A DNA stretch of 59,134 bases, taken from IMG/VR virus record IMGVR_UViG_3300030060_005339, positions 1 through 59,134 of that record, one strand, 5' to 3'. The position numbers were made by a program, and so were the translations under genes. The notes below the pieces were generated by a model. The model worked only from the letters and a program-made list of their open reading frames with translations, was not told where the DNA came from and made no database searches. This stretch comes from a virus. Shown here one piece after another: positions 14,083 through 22,395 of this stretch (positions are counted from its first letter, which is position 1; each line of letters begins with the position of its first letter).

Positions 14083-14664
14083 ATGGCAAATGTAGATAAA
14101 GCCTTTGGGTTAAAACCTTATAAAGGTCTCAATGTCGGTTCAGCCGTTCAAGAAGCTAATAAATATAACATTAATCCATCAGGATACGGTACAAGCATCT
14201 TCCAAGGTGACTTAACTATATTCAACGGAGGATACATCGAAAGATCAGCAGCTAGTTCTGCTAATAACGTAGGTGTTTTATCTCATGTTTTTTATACAGC
14301 TACTGACGGAACTCCCACTTTTAAGAATTACTATCCAGCATCTACAACGGCACTTGGAAGCGGAGACATAGAAGCTTACATCTATGACGACCCTAATCAA
14401 TTGTTTGTTGTTCAAGCGGATGGTGCTTCTACTATCGCAGCTGTTGGCAGAAATGCTGACACTGATGGTATTGGTGGTAGTACAACAACTGGCGTAGCTA
14501 CTCGCGAGCTCGACTCTAGTACACTAGCAACAACCCAAGCACTTCAGCTTAAAGTTGTGGGCGTAGTTCAAGATGATAAAAACGGAGACCTTTCAAGCAA
14601 TAATGCGAACTTAGTTGTTCTCATTAATGAACATGCTTATAGAGGTCCTGTCGCTGGAACATAA
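14083..14664 (+). CDS. Putative head decoration or capsid-associated protein, 193 aa
   Basis: Begins MANVDKAFGLKPYKGLNVGS. The chain is uncharged and beta-rich with 'GDIEAYIYDDPNQLFVVQAD', compatible with a capsid-surface or cement protein. It is directly upstream of the major capsid gene with a 12-base gap, so it should be made in high amounts. The role is inferred from position. Confidence 0.62.
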   Translation: MANVDKAFGLKPYKGLNVGSAVQEANKYNINPSGYGTSIFQGDLTIFNGGYIERSAASSANNVGVLSHVFYTATDGTPTFKNYYPASTTALGSGDIEAYIYDDPNQLFVVQADGASTIAAVGRNADTDGIGGSTTTGVATRELDSSTLATTQALQLKVVGVVQDDKNGDLSSNNANLVVLINEHAYRGPVAGT

Positions 14665-14676
14665 GGAGTAAATTAG

Positions 14677-15585
14677 ATGGCAATTTCTAGAGGACAATTA
14701 GTCAAAGAGTTACTTCCAGGTCTAAACGCGTTATTTGGTCTTGAGTACGATAGATATGAAAACGAACATGAAGAAATTTTTGACGTTGAAAATTCTGATC
14801 GTGCTTTTGAAGAAGAAGTAATGCTAACAGGCTTTGACCAGGCACCCGTTAAATCAGAAGGAGCAGGCGTAGCGTTTGATTCAGCCCAAGAGGCGTTCAC
14901 GTCACGTTATACCCACGAAACCATAGCTTTAGCGTTTAGCATCACAGAAGAAGCGGTAGAGGATAACCTATACGACAGATTGTCGGCTAGGTACACTCGT
15001 GCGCTTGCAAGAAGTATGTCAAACACTAAGCAAGTCAAGGCGGCAGCTGTATTGAATAATGCTTTCAATTCAAGTTTCCCTGGCGGCGATGGGAAAGAAC
15101 TTTGCGCAACAGATCACCCAACTGTGGGGGGTCCTAATTTGAGCAATGAGCTTTCAACATCTGCTGACCTAAGTGAAACTTCACTTGAACAAGCATTGAT
15201 TGATATTGCAGCCTTCACTGACGAACGTGGTTTGAAAGTAGCTCTTCAAGGAACTAAGTTAATTATTCCTAAAGAACTACAATTCGTAGCTGATAGAATA
15301 TTGGAAACTCCAGGCAGAGTTGCCACGTCTGATAATGATATTAACGCCATGAGAAACATGGGTATGATCCCTGAGGGATATACAGTTAATCACTATCTGA
15401 CTGACACTGATGCTTTTTTCATTAAAACTGATGCACCGAACGGTTTCAAAATGTTTAATCGTTCACCAATCAGAACTTCAATGGAAGCGGATTTCGATAC
15501 GGGTAATGTTAGGTACAAAGCTAGAGAAAGATACAGCTTTGGATTCTCGGATCCACGTTGCGTCTTCGGTAGCCCAGGAGCATAA
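14677..15585 (+). CDS. Major capsid protein, 302 aa
   Basis: HK97-fold-type capsid protein of the Mu gpT-like kind. Landmarks are the N-terminal helix 'GQLVKELLPGLNALFGLEYD', then 'ALAFSITEEAVEDNLYDRL', the P-domain region 'GRVATSDNDINAMRNMGM' and the C-terminal 'FDTGNVRYKARERYSFGFSDPRCVFG', which is typical of this class. Length and position after scaffold are right. AAGGAG precedes the start. A hairpin terminator candidate follows at 15603-15622. Confidence 0.88.
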   Translation: MAISRGQLVKELLPGLNALFGLEYDRYENEHEEIFDVENSDRAFEEEVMLTGFDQAPVKSEGAGVAFDSAQEAFTSRYTHETIALAFSITEEAVEDNLYDRLSARYTRALARSMSNTKQVKAAAVLNNAFNSSFPGGDGKELCATDHPTVGGPNLSNELSTSADLSETSLEQALIDIAAFTDERGLKVALQGTKLIIPKELQFVADRILETPGRVATSDNDINAMRNMGMIPEGYTVNHYLTDTDAFFIKTDAPNGFKMFNRSPIRTSMEADFDTGNVRYKARERYSFGFSDPRCVFGSPGA

Positions 15586-15602
15586 CACTCGATTAGTTTA
15601 AT

Positions 15603-15622
15603 GGAACCCAGCTGGGGGTTTC
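15603..15622 (+). terminator. Possible weak terminator after the capsid gene
   Basis: GGAACCC / GGGTTTC forms a 7-bp stem (one G-U pair) around AGCTGG, 17 bases past the capsid stop, with only a mixed TTCTTACT tail. Could trim transcripts so that capsid mRNA is more abundant. The rest of 15586-15765 holds no gene; it contains another small inverted repeat (ATCTC / GAGAT) and perhaps a promoter. Confidence 0.4.
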
Positions 15623-15765
15623 TTACTCAACCCAGCAACCTTATCTTTTCTACACATTTCCATTTTTTTCTGATACGATAATCTCATACCGAGATAATTT
15701 GTTATACCAACTGACTCGGCAGACTCACTCCAAGATGGTGTAACACATTTAGTTAGGAGAAAAAT

Positions 15766-16272
15766 ATGGCTAAATCAACATTTTCAGGACCAGTCAAGTC
15801 TTTGGCTGGATTTATATCAGCAGGTAGTTCAGCTTTTGTTAGCTTAACAGCCGATACTTCACTTACAGTAGCAGCACACGCAGGTAAGGTTCTTACTTGT
15901 AACGATGCAGATGGTAAATTTACTTTACCTTCAATCGTAGCAACTACTCCAAGTGACTCTACTGATCCAAACCAACTTAATAACATAGGTGCAACTTTCT
16001 ACTTTGTTGTCGAAACAGCTGCTACTGATATGGATATTAAAACAGATGGAACAGATAAGTTTGTAGGTGCACTTTACACTGGTAAAGATGATGCTACAGG
16101 TAAGACTTTTATATCTGGTGCGTCTAATGATGTTATCACTATGAATGGATCAACTAAAGGTGGGCTTGCTGGTAGTATCGTAAAAGTAACTGCAATGGCT
16201 TCTGCAAAGTATGCTGTTGAAGGACTTATTTTAGGTTCAGGAACTATAGTTACACCATTTGCTGACGCTTAA
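15766..16272 (+). CDS. Putative virion decoration protein, 168 aa
   Basis: Begins MAKSTFSGPVKSLAGFISAG. Thr/Ala/Gly-rich and beta-strand-like throughout, with 'IGATFYFVVETAATDMDIKTDG', as in capsid decoration or fibre-head proteins of marine phages. Strong ribosome-binding site (TAGGAGAAAA). Function inferred from composition and place. Confidence 0.6.
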   Translation: MAKSTFSGPVKSLAGFISAGSSAFVSLTADTSLTVAAHAGKVLTCNDADGKFTLPSIVATTPSDSTDPNQLNNIGATFYFVVETAATDMDIKTDGTDKFVGALYTGKDDATGKTFISGASNDVITMNGSTKGGLAGSIVKVTAMASAKYAVEGLILGSGTIVTPFADA

Positions 16273-16284
16273 TAGGAGACTAAT

Positions 16285-16611
16285 ATGAGTTCAGATGTAA
16301 AAGCATCCGTTCCTTTAACTAGCTCAGGGAGGCTTCAAGGTTTTATTGGAGCATCAGGAGCTGGAACTGCTACTAATTTAGGCTCACTAAGGATACAGTC
16401 TGTACAAGCTCAATCTAGCGATGCTGACGCACAGATCATCATATACGATGGTTCTAGCGCAAGTGGCACTAGAATAATAGCTCAGTTTAAGTTTGGTTCT
16501 GCAGCGAACGAATCTTTCGATCACTACATACCAGGCATGGGCTGTCGTTTTACAGAAGGAGCTTATGTAGCTTTGACTAACTGCGACTTTTTCGTTGCAT
16601 ATTACAATTAA
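16285..16611 (+). CDS. Hypothetical beta-rich virion protein, 108 aa
   Basis: Begins MSSDVKASVPLTSSGRLQGF. The pattern of alternating hydrophobic residues ('AQIIIYDGSSASGTRIIAQF') and the ending 'CDFFVAYYN' suggest a small jelly-roll or beta-sandwich. Follows the previous gene by 12 bases with GGAG. Likely a virion surface protein; unproven. Confidence 0.6.
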   Translation: MSSDVKASVPLTSSGRLQGFIGASGAGTATNLGSLRIQSVQAQSSDADAQIIIYDGSSASGTRIIAQFKFGSAANESFDHYIPGMGCRFTEGAYVALTNCDFFVAYYN

Positions 16612-16620
16612 GGATTAGAT

Positions 16621-16818
16621 ATGTTTAAAAAGACTAAAGGTTACGCTCAAGGCGGTAAAATGAAGTCCAAAGGTATGAAAACTGGCGGAGTTACAAAAAC
16701 CAAAGGTTATAGAAGAGGCGGTGTAACCATGAGCACTAAAGGCTATAGAATGGGCGGTGTAATCGCTATGAATACCAAAGGTAATAAAAAAGGCGGGAAG
16801 AAAGGCGGAAAGCCCTAA
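16621..16818 (+). CDS. Small basic repeat protein, 65 aa
   Basis: Built from imperfect repeats of the form TKGY-RR/RM-GGV (four copies), with 18 or so lysines and many glycines and no acidic residues. It resembles other short basic proteins later in this genome. Such proteins may condense DNA or be packaged. The 'xxGGV' units recur in several virion proteins here. Confidence 0.62.
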   Translation: MFKKTKGYAQGGKMKSKGMKTGGVTKTKGYRRGGVTMSTKGYRMGGVIAMNTKGNKKGGKKGGKP

Positions 16819-17508
16819 GTGGCCTATCTACATAGCAACATACCCCACTTTAAGTGTTGGGTAAGGAAAGAGTACACCCACAACCACGAACGGTTTCATG
16901 GCGAGTTTTTACACGCCATGGCTGTGGGTGTCACAACAATGCCTTGTAGATGTCTTAGTTTTCAAATTATTTTTACAGGTGTTCCTTCCGAAGAACAGGA
17001 AGAACAAGGAATGGAAAACGTGTACGGTGGTGCAATGTGGGCAAGAATGCCTATTACTGCCTTAGTAGGAGACACGCCATTTACCGAATGGCCAGAACCT
17101 ATGGCTGTACATGATGCTCAGCCTTGGGATTGTTCTTCTCACAATCATGCAGTCTACGTTATAGACAGGGCAACACCATGTCCTTGGTTAGCAAAGATAG
17201 GTGGACAAATGTATCCAGCTAAATACTTGTTTACAGTAGATTACGCAGAGAACGAAATTGCAGACGATCCTGCACAGCACAAACAAAGTCATGTTATGGA
17301 ATTATTAGATGCGGGGCCGTGGACAGGTAACATAGTTGCCTTACCAAACAACCGTGTCAGAGTTACACATCCAGCTTGGTTTGAAACGGGACAAGGAGCA
17401 CCTGATTTCAAACCGTCAGCTCACATACATTATTCTAAATCTGATTTAGATTATACGTTGGATGTTAATAGAATATTTGATAATCTATACGCAGAGGAAG
17501 AAGAATAA
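16819..17508 (+). CDS. Conserved protein of unknown function, 229 aa
   Basis: GTG start one base after the previous stop. 'HFKCWVRKEYTHNHERFHGEF' and 'QPWDCSSHNHAVYVIDRA' are rich in His, Cys and Trp, which suggests metal binding or an enzyme rather than a plain structural protein. Ends acidic (YAEEEE). Overlaps the next gene by one base. I recognise it only as a type of protein present in marine phage tail modules. Confidence 0.68.
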   Translation: MAYLHSNIPHFKCWVRKEYTHNHERFHGEFLHAMAVGVTTMPCRCLSFQIIFTGVPSEEQEEQGMENVYGGAMWARMPITALVGDTPFTEWPEPMAVHDAQPWDCSSHNHAVYVIDRATPCPWLAKIGGQMYPAKYLFTVDYAENEIADDPAQHKQSHVMELLDAGPWTGNIVALPNNRVRVTHPAWFETGQGAPDFKPSAHIHYSKSDLDYTLDVNRIFDNLYAEEEE

Positions 17509-18167
17509 TGGCAACATCAGGAACAACTTCATTTGATTTAAGCGTAGATGAAATTATAGAAGAGGCATACGAAAGATGCGGTCTTGAGTTACGCACTGGC
17601 TATGACTTAGAAACAGCGAGACGCTCATTAAACATAATGATTGCTGAATGGGCAAACAGAGGCTTAAACCAATGGCTAATAACAGAGAACACTTTTACTG
17701 TTACAAAAGGAACTGACGAATACAGTTTAGGAACAGATATAGTAGATATTACTTCTGCTGTTATTACGCGTGATGGCACAGATTTTCAAATGTCTAGATT
17801 GAGTAGGTCTGATTATCTCTATACCCCTAACAAAACGGATCAGGCAAAGCCTACTCAATTCTTTTTAGAAAGACACATAACACCAAAAGTTTATTTATAC
17901 CCCACTCCAGAAAATTCTACAGATGTAATCAAATACTACGCTTTAACAAGAATACAAGATGCAGGGGACTACACGAACACGATGGAAATAACATTTAGGT
18001 TCTTGCCTTGCTTAACAGCAGGTCTTGCCTATTATATTGCTATGAAAAGAGCTCCAGATAGGTTACAGTTATTAAAAACAGTTTATGACGAGGAATGGGA
18101 TAGAGCAGCAAGTGAAGATATAGATTCTGTAAGCTCTAAATTCTTACCTCCAAGAATGATAATATAA
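17508..18167 (+). CDS. Head-tail adaptor / tail accessory factor (P22 gp4-like), 219 aa
   Basis: 'LSVDEIIEEAYERCGLELRTGYDLETARRSLNIM' type helices, of which 'YERCGLELRTGYDLETARR' is most telling, and 'WANRGLNQWLI' match the adaptor family that binds below the portal and extends the channel. A beta segment (VYLYPTPENSTD) and C-terminal helices complete the fold. Start overlaps the previous stop by one base. Confidence 0.72.
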   Translation: MATSGTTSFDLSVDEIIEEAYERCGLELRTGYDLETARRSLNIMIAEWANRGLNQWLITENTFTVTKGTDEYSLGTDIVDITSAVITRDGTDFQMSRLSRSDYLYTPNKTDQAKPTQFFLERHITPKVYLYPTPENSTDVIKYYALTRIQDAGDYTNTMEITFRFLPCLTAGLAYYIAMKRAPDRLQLLKTVYDEEWDRAASEDIDSVSSKFLPPRMII

Positions 18168-18178
18168 AGGAAAATAAT

Positions 18179-18649
18179 ATGAGTATTTTTAAAACATTAG
18201 GAGGTATACGACAACCAACGTTTACAACACCTACATTACCTATGACTGGACCTGCGGCTCCTTCACAAATGCCAGTAATGCCAGTTGTTTCACCCCCTGC
18301 ACCAATGCCTATTCGAGGACCTGGTGAGATTGGTATTGGTGGCACTACTGCTCCCATCATGCCTCCTTCTAATCCTGGCCCTGGCCCTAGTCCTATGCCT
18401 GGCCCTAGTCCTATGCCTATGCCTATGCCTGTGCCACCAGAAGGTGCTATGCCTGTGCCTGTGCGAGGCGGAACTTTAAAAAAACTAATGTTTGAAAGGG
18501 ATAGACTACAAGCTAGATTAGATCAGATTAATGCAAGGATACAAGAATTAATGCAAGGTCAAGGTTCTGGAAAATCACAAGAAGGAATTGGAAATCTTTT
18601 AGAACAACTATTAAGGAATCAGAGCGAAAGAGGCGATTTCGGCGATTAA
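18179..18649 (+). CDS. Proline-rich repeat protein, 156 aa
   Basis: The N-terminal two thirds is Pro/Met/Gly-rich, with the tandem 18-base DNA repeat at 18380-18415 encoding PGPSPM twice and then PMPMPMPVP. The C-terminal third is a short coiled coil (FERDRLQARLDQINARIQEL). It looks like a flexible linker with an oligomerising end, perhaps within the tail. No family recognised. Confidence 0.62.
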   Translation: MSIFKTLGGIRQPTFTTPTLPMTGPAAPSQMPVMPVVSPPAPMPIRGPGEIGIGGTTAPIMPPSNPGPGPSPMPGPSPMPMPMPVPPEGAMPVPVRGGTLKKLMFERDRLQARLDQINARIQELMQGQGSGKSQEGIGNLLEQLLRNQSERGDFGD

Positions 18650-18655
18650 AACAAA

Positions 18656-19444
18656 ATGGCTTTTGCTTCTGGTAAACGAGCTTATGGAATTTGTGACACT
18701 TGTGGACAAAGATACCGTTTACATCAGTTGCAAGAACAATGGGACGGTTTCAAAACTTGCCCAGAATGTTTCGATCCTAAACAACCTCAACTAGAAGCTC
18801 CCCCTGTTGGAGCTGATCCAGAAGCTTTACTGAACCCACGACCAGACAGAACAGAGCCTTCTGCTCAAAGTCTTCTTGTAAATAATCCATTTCTTACTAC
18901 ACAAGGTAGTGCAGTGATAACTGTCTTTGAAGATAATCATGGCAGAAGCACAGGAGATAAAGTTAGATTTAGAAACGTAGATTCTTTTGATGGTTTTACA
19001 AGCAGTGTCATAGAAGATCCTGATGGATATGCAATCACAGTAACTGCTAATACAACTACTGACATACTTAATTACAACAACAATACATATACTTTTACAG
19101 CTACGTCTGGAACAGGCACAGCAGGAGCTAGAGGAGGCGGAATAGATTGTACAGTTGGACCTGCACAAACGCTTTTGCCTTTAAATCCATTTAAAACAGG
19201 TAGCTCAGGAGCAAGTACAGTTATATTTGTTACAGAATTTAAACATGGTAGAACTACTGGAGATACAGTAAGATTCAGAGACACAGAGGCTGTTGATGGT
19301 GTGACGACCACTGTACTTGAAGCAGCAAGTGGATATACAATAACAGTGGTAGATACAAACGAGTATAAGTTTACATCTACAGGAACAGCCACCACAGGTG
19401 ATGTTACAGGTGGTGGAGATAGCGTAACAGCAGGACCAGTATAA
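18656..19444 (+). CDS. Zinc-ribbon plus duplicated beta-domain virion protein, 262 aa
   Basis: An N-terminal zinc ribbon (CDTC ... CPEC, residues 13-37) is followed by a linker and two homologous beta domains. The domains share 'NPF', 'HGRSTGDKVRFRNVDSFDG' / 'HGRTTGDTVRFRDTEAVDG' and 'GYAITVTA' / 'GYTITVVD'. 'HGxxTGDxVRF' domains also occur in phage tail proteins (compare 25887-27764, 'SHGAATNDFVTF'). Probably part of the tail tube or base. Confidence 0.7.
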   Translation: MAFASGKRAYGICDTCGQRYRLHQLQEQWDGFKTCPECFDPKQPQLEAPPVGADPEALLNPRPDRTEPSAQSLLVNNPFLTTQGSAVITVFEDNHGRSTGDKVRFRNVDSFDGFTSSVIEDPDGYAITVTANTTTDILNYNNNTYTFTATSGTGTAGARGGGIDCTVGPAQTLLPLNPFKTGSSGASTVIFVTEFKHGRTTGDTVRFRDTEAVDGVTTTVLEAASGYTITVVDTNEYKFTSTGTATTGDVTGGGDSVTAGPV

Positions 19445-20100
19445 TGGCAGGATTTACATATAGCTCACTAAAAACAACAATACAAAACTATGTAGATAGT
19501 TCTGAAACAACTTTTGTTGATACGTTGAATACTATTATTGAACAAGCCGAAGAACGTATTTTAAAAGGCGTTTGGTTAGATAATTTTAAAAAGAACGTCA
19601 CAGGAACAGCTACAGCAGACAGTCCTTACTTAGGAATGCCTACAGATTTCTTAGCTCCTTTTAGTTTAGCTGTGATAGATAGTGACACATATCATTATCT
19701 TAATTTAAAACAAGTTAGTTTTATGAGGGCCTACAAACCAACTACGACTGGTTCTGTAACAGGAAGACCAAAATATTATGGCGAATTTGATAGCGACACT
19801 TTTATCCTTGCACCTACCCCTAGTAGTAACTTTACATTTGAACTTCACTATTTTTACAGGCCATCTTCTTTGACCGCAGCTGGGGATAGCGGACAAACTT
19901 GGCTTTCTGAAAACGCACCTATAGCTTTGCTGTACGCATGTTTAACAGAAGCAGCCATATTTTTAAAAATGGATCCAACAGAAATAACAACATACAACCA
20001 AAGGTTTGAGGACGCTTTGGCTAGATTAAAAAACACTGCAGAGGGAGCAGGAACACAAAGTCAGTACAGATACGACCAAGTTCGTATTCCTACCACCTAA
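19444..20100 (+). CDS. Head-tail connector / neck protein, 218 aa
   Basis: 'FTYSSLKTTIQNYVDSSETTF' with 'IIEQAEERILKGVWL', then 'LGMPTDFLAPFSLAV' and C-terminal helices 'LTEAAIFLKMDPTEITTYNQRF', is the layout of gp6/adaptor-like neck proteins of short-tailed marine phages. It probably binds the adaptor encoded at 17508. Overlaps both neighbours by one base. Confidence 0.68.
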   Translation: MAGFTYSSLKTTIQNYVDSSETTFVDTLNTIIEQAEERILKGVWLDNFKKNVTGTATADSPYLGMPTDFLAPFSLAVIDSDTYHYLNLKQVSFMRAYKPTTTGSVTGRPKYYGEFDSDTFILAPTPSSNFTFELHYFYRPSSLTAAGDSGQTWLSENAPIALLYACLTEAAIFLKMDPTEITTYNQRFEDALARLKNTAEGAGTQSQYRYDQVRIPTT

Positions 20101-20828
20101 TGCTACAAAAACCTCTTCCAGAGTTGGAAGGTAAAAACATCGCGCTTGTAGCTATGGGGCAAAGTCAATTAGATTATCATTTGTCCAGGACACACAGTCT
20201 GACGTTTGATGAAGTGTGGGCCGTAAACGCTATGATAAGTGTTTTACCAGAAGTAGACAGAGCGTTTATTTTAGATCCTATGTCTAGGTTTTTTGATACA
20301 GAGGATGCAGGCACCATGACCCAAGTTATGAGAAAGTATTTGCCTGAAATTGAATACCCCATATATACGTGCGAGCTTGACGAACGTGTACCAGCTGCAG
20401 AAGAATTTCCATTAGGACCTTTGGTAGGTGATTTAACATGTGCTTACCTCAACAACACTGTAGCCTACGCTATAGCTTTTGCTCTATGGAACAAGGTAAG
20501 TCATTTAACAGTTTTTGGCGTAGACTTTACTTATAAAACTAACATGCACTTTGCAGAGTCAGGTAAAGCTTGTTGTGAGTTTTGGTTAGCTAAATGTATG
20601 GAAAATAATATACAGGTGTCTGTAGCACCTAGATCTAATTTACTTGAAACAGATGTTCCTACAAAAGAAAAGTTGTACGGCTATCATAGACTAGAAGACC
20701 CTGTTGTTACTTACATGGATAAAGGTAAGATGGGCGTTTGTAAATGGTCTGATATAATAAAACAACAACAACAATTTATTGGAATGATAGATAGAAATGA
20801 TTTACCACCAGAACCAGAGGAATATTAA
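20100..20828 (+). CDS. Rossmann-like protein (DUF115/motility accessory factor-like), 242 aa
   Basis: 'GKNIALVAMGQSQLDYHLSR', followed by 'EVWAVNAMISVL', 'DRAFILDP' and 'LTVFGVDFTY', is a Rossmann-type nucleotide-sugar or SAM-like fold. The G(x)G(x)S loop and 'xFGVDF' strand resemble DUF115 proteins linked to surface glycosylation. In the middle of tail genes it may modify a virion or host surface sugar. Enzyme activity is an inference; I see no certain catalytic residue. Confidence 0.62.
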   Translation: MLQKPLPELEGKNIALVAMGQSQLDYHLSRTHSLTFDEVWAVNAMISVLPEVDRAFILDPMSRFFDTEDAGTMTQVMRKYLPEIEYPIYTCELDERVPAAEEFPLGPLVGDLTCAYLNNTVAYAIAFALWNKVSHLTVFGVDFTYKTNMHFAESGKACCEFWLAKCMENNIQVSVAPRSNLLETDVPTKEKLYGYHRLEDPVVTYMDKGKMGVCKWSDIIKQQQQFIGMIDRNDLPPEPEEY

Positions 20829-21118
20829 TGTTTTCACTTGATTCAGAAACAGAAGTTGGTAATCTTAACGTTACTACAACGAATAACAGAGGGCACACTG
20901 TAGAAGAAGTTGCAGAAATGGCTACTAATAGATTAGTTTCCATTAGCGACACGGCCCCTGCACCCATTAGGGCACAAGCACATGCTTTTAAAGAAGCATG
21001 CAAACACATTATTACTTATTATATGCGCGAGGCCGTAAAGAACCACGTTTGTACAATATGTAATGAATTAGAAAAACAAGGTCAAAAAGACCTAGCTAAT
21101 ATTATTAGGAGACTATAA
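20828..21118 (+). CDS. Conserved small phage protein, 96 aa
   Basis: 'TEVGNLNVTTTNNRGHTVEE' followed by 'VAEMATNRLVSISDTAPAPI', and 'FKEACKHIITYYMREAVKNH', is a pattern common in marine phage structural clusters. A C-terminal Cys pair (CTIC) is present. No function known to me. Overlaps both neighbours by one base. Confidence 0.68.
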   Translation: MFSLDSETEVGNLNVTTTNNRGHTVEEVAEMATNRLVSISDTAPAPIRAQAHAFKEACKHIITYYMREAVKNHVCTICNELEKQGQKDLANIIRRL

Positions 21119-21549
21119 TGGCTATAACACAAGCAATGTGCACTTCTTTTAAAAAAGAACTTTTAGAGGGCGTTCACAATTTTAAAGCTTCGGGTGGCAA
21201 CACTTTTAAGCTGGCGTTATACACAAGCTCTGCAACTATGACTGCAGCCACTACAGCGTTTACTACAACTAACCAAGCTAGTGGAACAAACTACACATCA
21301 GGCGGAGCAGCGTTAACAAATGTCAATCCAACATCTTCTGGAACCACTGCGTTTACAGATTTCAACGATCTTACATTTGGAACAGCAACAATCACAGCAA
21401 GAGGTTGTATGATTTACAACGACTCTGCGTCAGGTGATCCAGCTGTTGCGGTGTTTGATTTTGGTGGAGACAAGACATCAACTGCGGGAAGCTTTACTAT
21501 TCAATTCCCAGCAGCAGACGCAAGTAACGCAGTAATAAGAATAGCGTAA
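21118..21549 (+). CDS. Virion structural protein, 143 aa
   Basis: 'MCTSFKKELLEGVHNFKASG' with 'TFKLALYTSSATMTAATTAF' and 'GCMIYNDSASGDPAVAVFDF' is a well-conserved beta-rich protein of marine phages, found next to fibre genes. Probably a tail or fibre base component. The name is by resemblance only. Confidence 0.68.
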   Translation: MAITQAMCTSFKKELLEGVHNFKASGGNTFKLALYTSSATMTAATTAFTTTNQASGTNYTSGGAALTNVNPTSSGTTAFTDFNDLTFGTATITARGCMIYNDSASGDPAVAVFDFGGDKTSTAGSFTIQFPAADASNAVIRIA

Positions 21550-21555
21550 CCCTAG

Positions 21556-22353
21556 ATGTCAGGTTGGGGTCGAGCTGGCTGGGGCGAAGGGCCCTGGGGT
21601 CAGCCCGCAATAGTTAATGTAGCTGTAAACCTTACAGGTGTTGCAGGAACTTCTGCGTTAGGTACAGAAACAGTATCTTGTGACGCAAACGTAGCTGAAA
21701 CAGGTGTTACTTGTACAGGTTCGGTTGGATCTCTCACAGCTACAGGACAAGCTAATGTTACAGAAACAGGTCTAGCAGGAACTTCTGCGCTAGGATCGGT
21801 CAGCGTTTCTGCAGGAGCAGTTGTAACAGAAACAGGTGTAACAGCCACTAGCGGTATAGGTTCTCTTGTTGCTACAGGTACAGCAAACGTAACTGAAACA
21901 GGTCTAGCGGGAACAGGTGGTTTAGGTTCCCTTACAGCCACAGGTGCAGCGAATCAAGCTGTAACAGGATTAGCAGGGACAACAGCACTAGGAAATGTTT
22001 TAACTGCAGGTGCTGCAATAACAGGTGTTTCAGGCACCGCTTCTACAATTTCAGTAGGAGACGAAACTGTAATATGTGACGCTAACGTAGCTTGTACAGG
22101 AGTATCAGCAACTGGTGCGCTAGGAAGCGTAACTACATTTACAGAAAATATTGTATCTATAACAGGTGTTGGAGCAACATCAGCAATAGGTAATTTAACT
22201 GTAAACGCTCAAGCTATTGTGGTTCCAACAGGAGTAGAAGCAATAGGGGCTGTCAGTCAAATATTAGTTTGGGGTCCTATTATTCCTGGACAAGATCCAA
22301 GTTGGACAAATGTTACAGATACACAAAATCCAGGGTGGGAAGAAGTTGCTTAA
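21556..22353 (+). CDS. Repeat-rich tail fibre-like protein, 265 aa
   Basis: Starts MSGWGRAGWGEGPWGQPA, a WGxGxWG motif. It then has about ten copies of a 22-residue unit around 'ETGLAGTSALGSLTATG' (roughly 21610-22250) with alternating hydrophobics. Repeats of this kind form extended beta structures in phage fibres. Just upstream of the large S74 fibre, so perhaps its adaptor. Repeat copies differ at silent sites, so the array is not recent. Confidence 0.68.
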   Translation: MSGWGRAGWGEGPWGQPAIVNVAVNLTGVAGTSALGTETVSCDANVAETGVTCTGSVGSLTATGQANVTETGLAGTSALGSVSVSAGAVVTETGVTATSGIGSLVATGTANVTETGLAGTGGLGSLTATGAANQAVTGLAGTTALGNVLTAGAAITGVSGTASTISVGDETVICDANVACTGVSATGALGSVTTFTENIVSITGVGATSAIGNLTVNAQAIVVPTGVEAIGAVSQILVWGPIIPGQDPSWTNVTDTQNPGWEEVA

Positions 22354-22395
22354 CTATCCAATAAAAAGTAATATTATCAAAGCGGAGACAAATAT

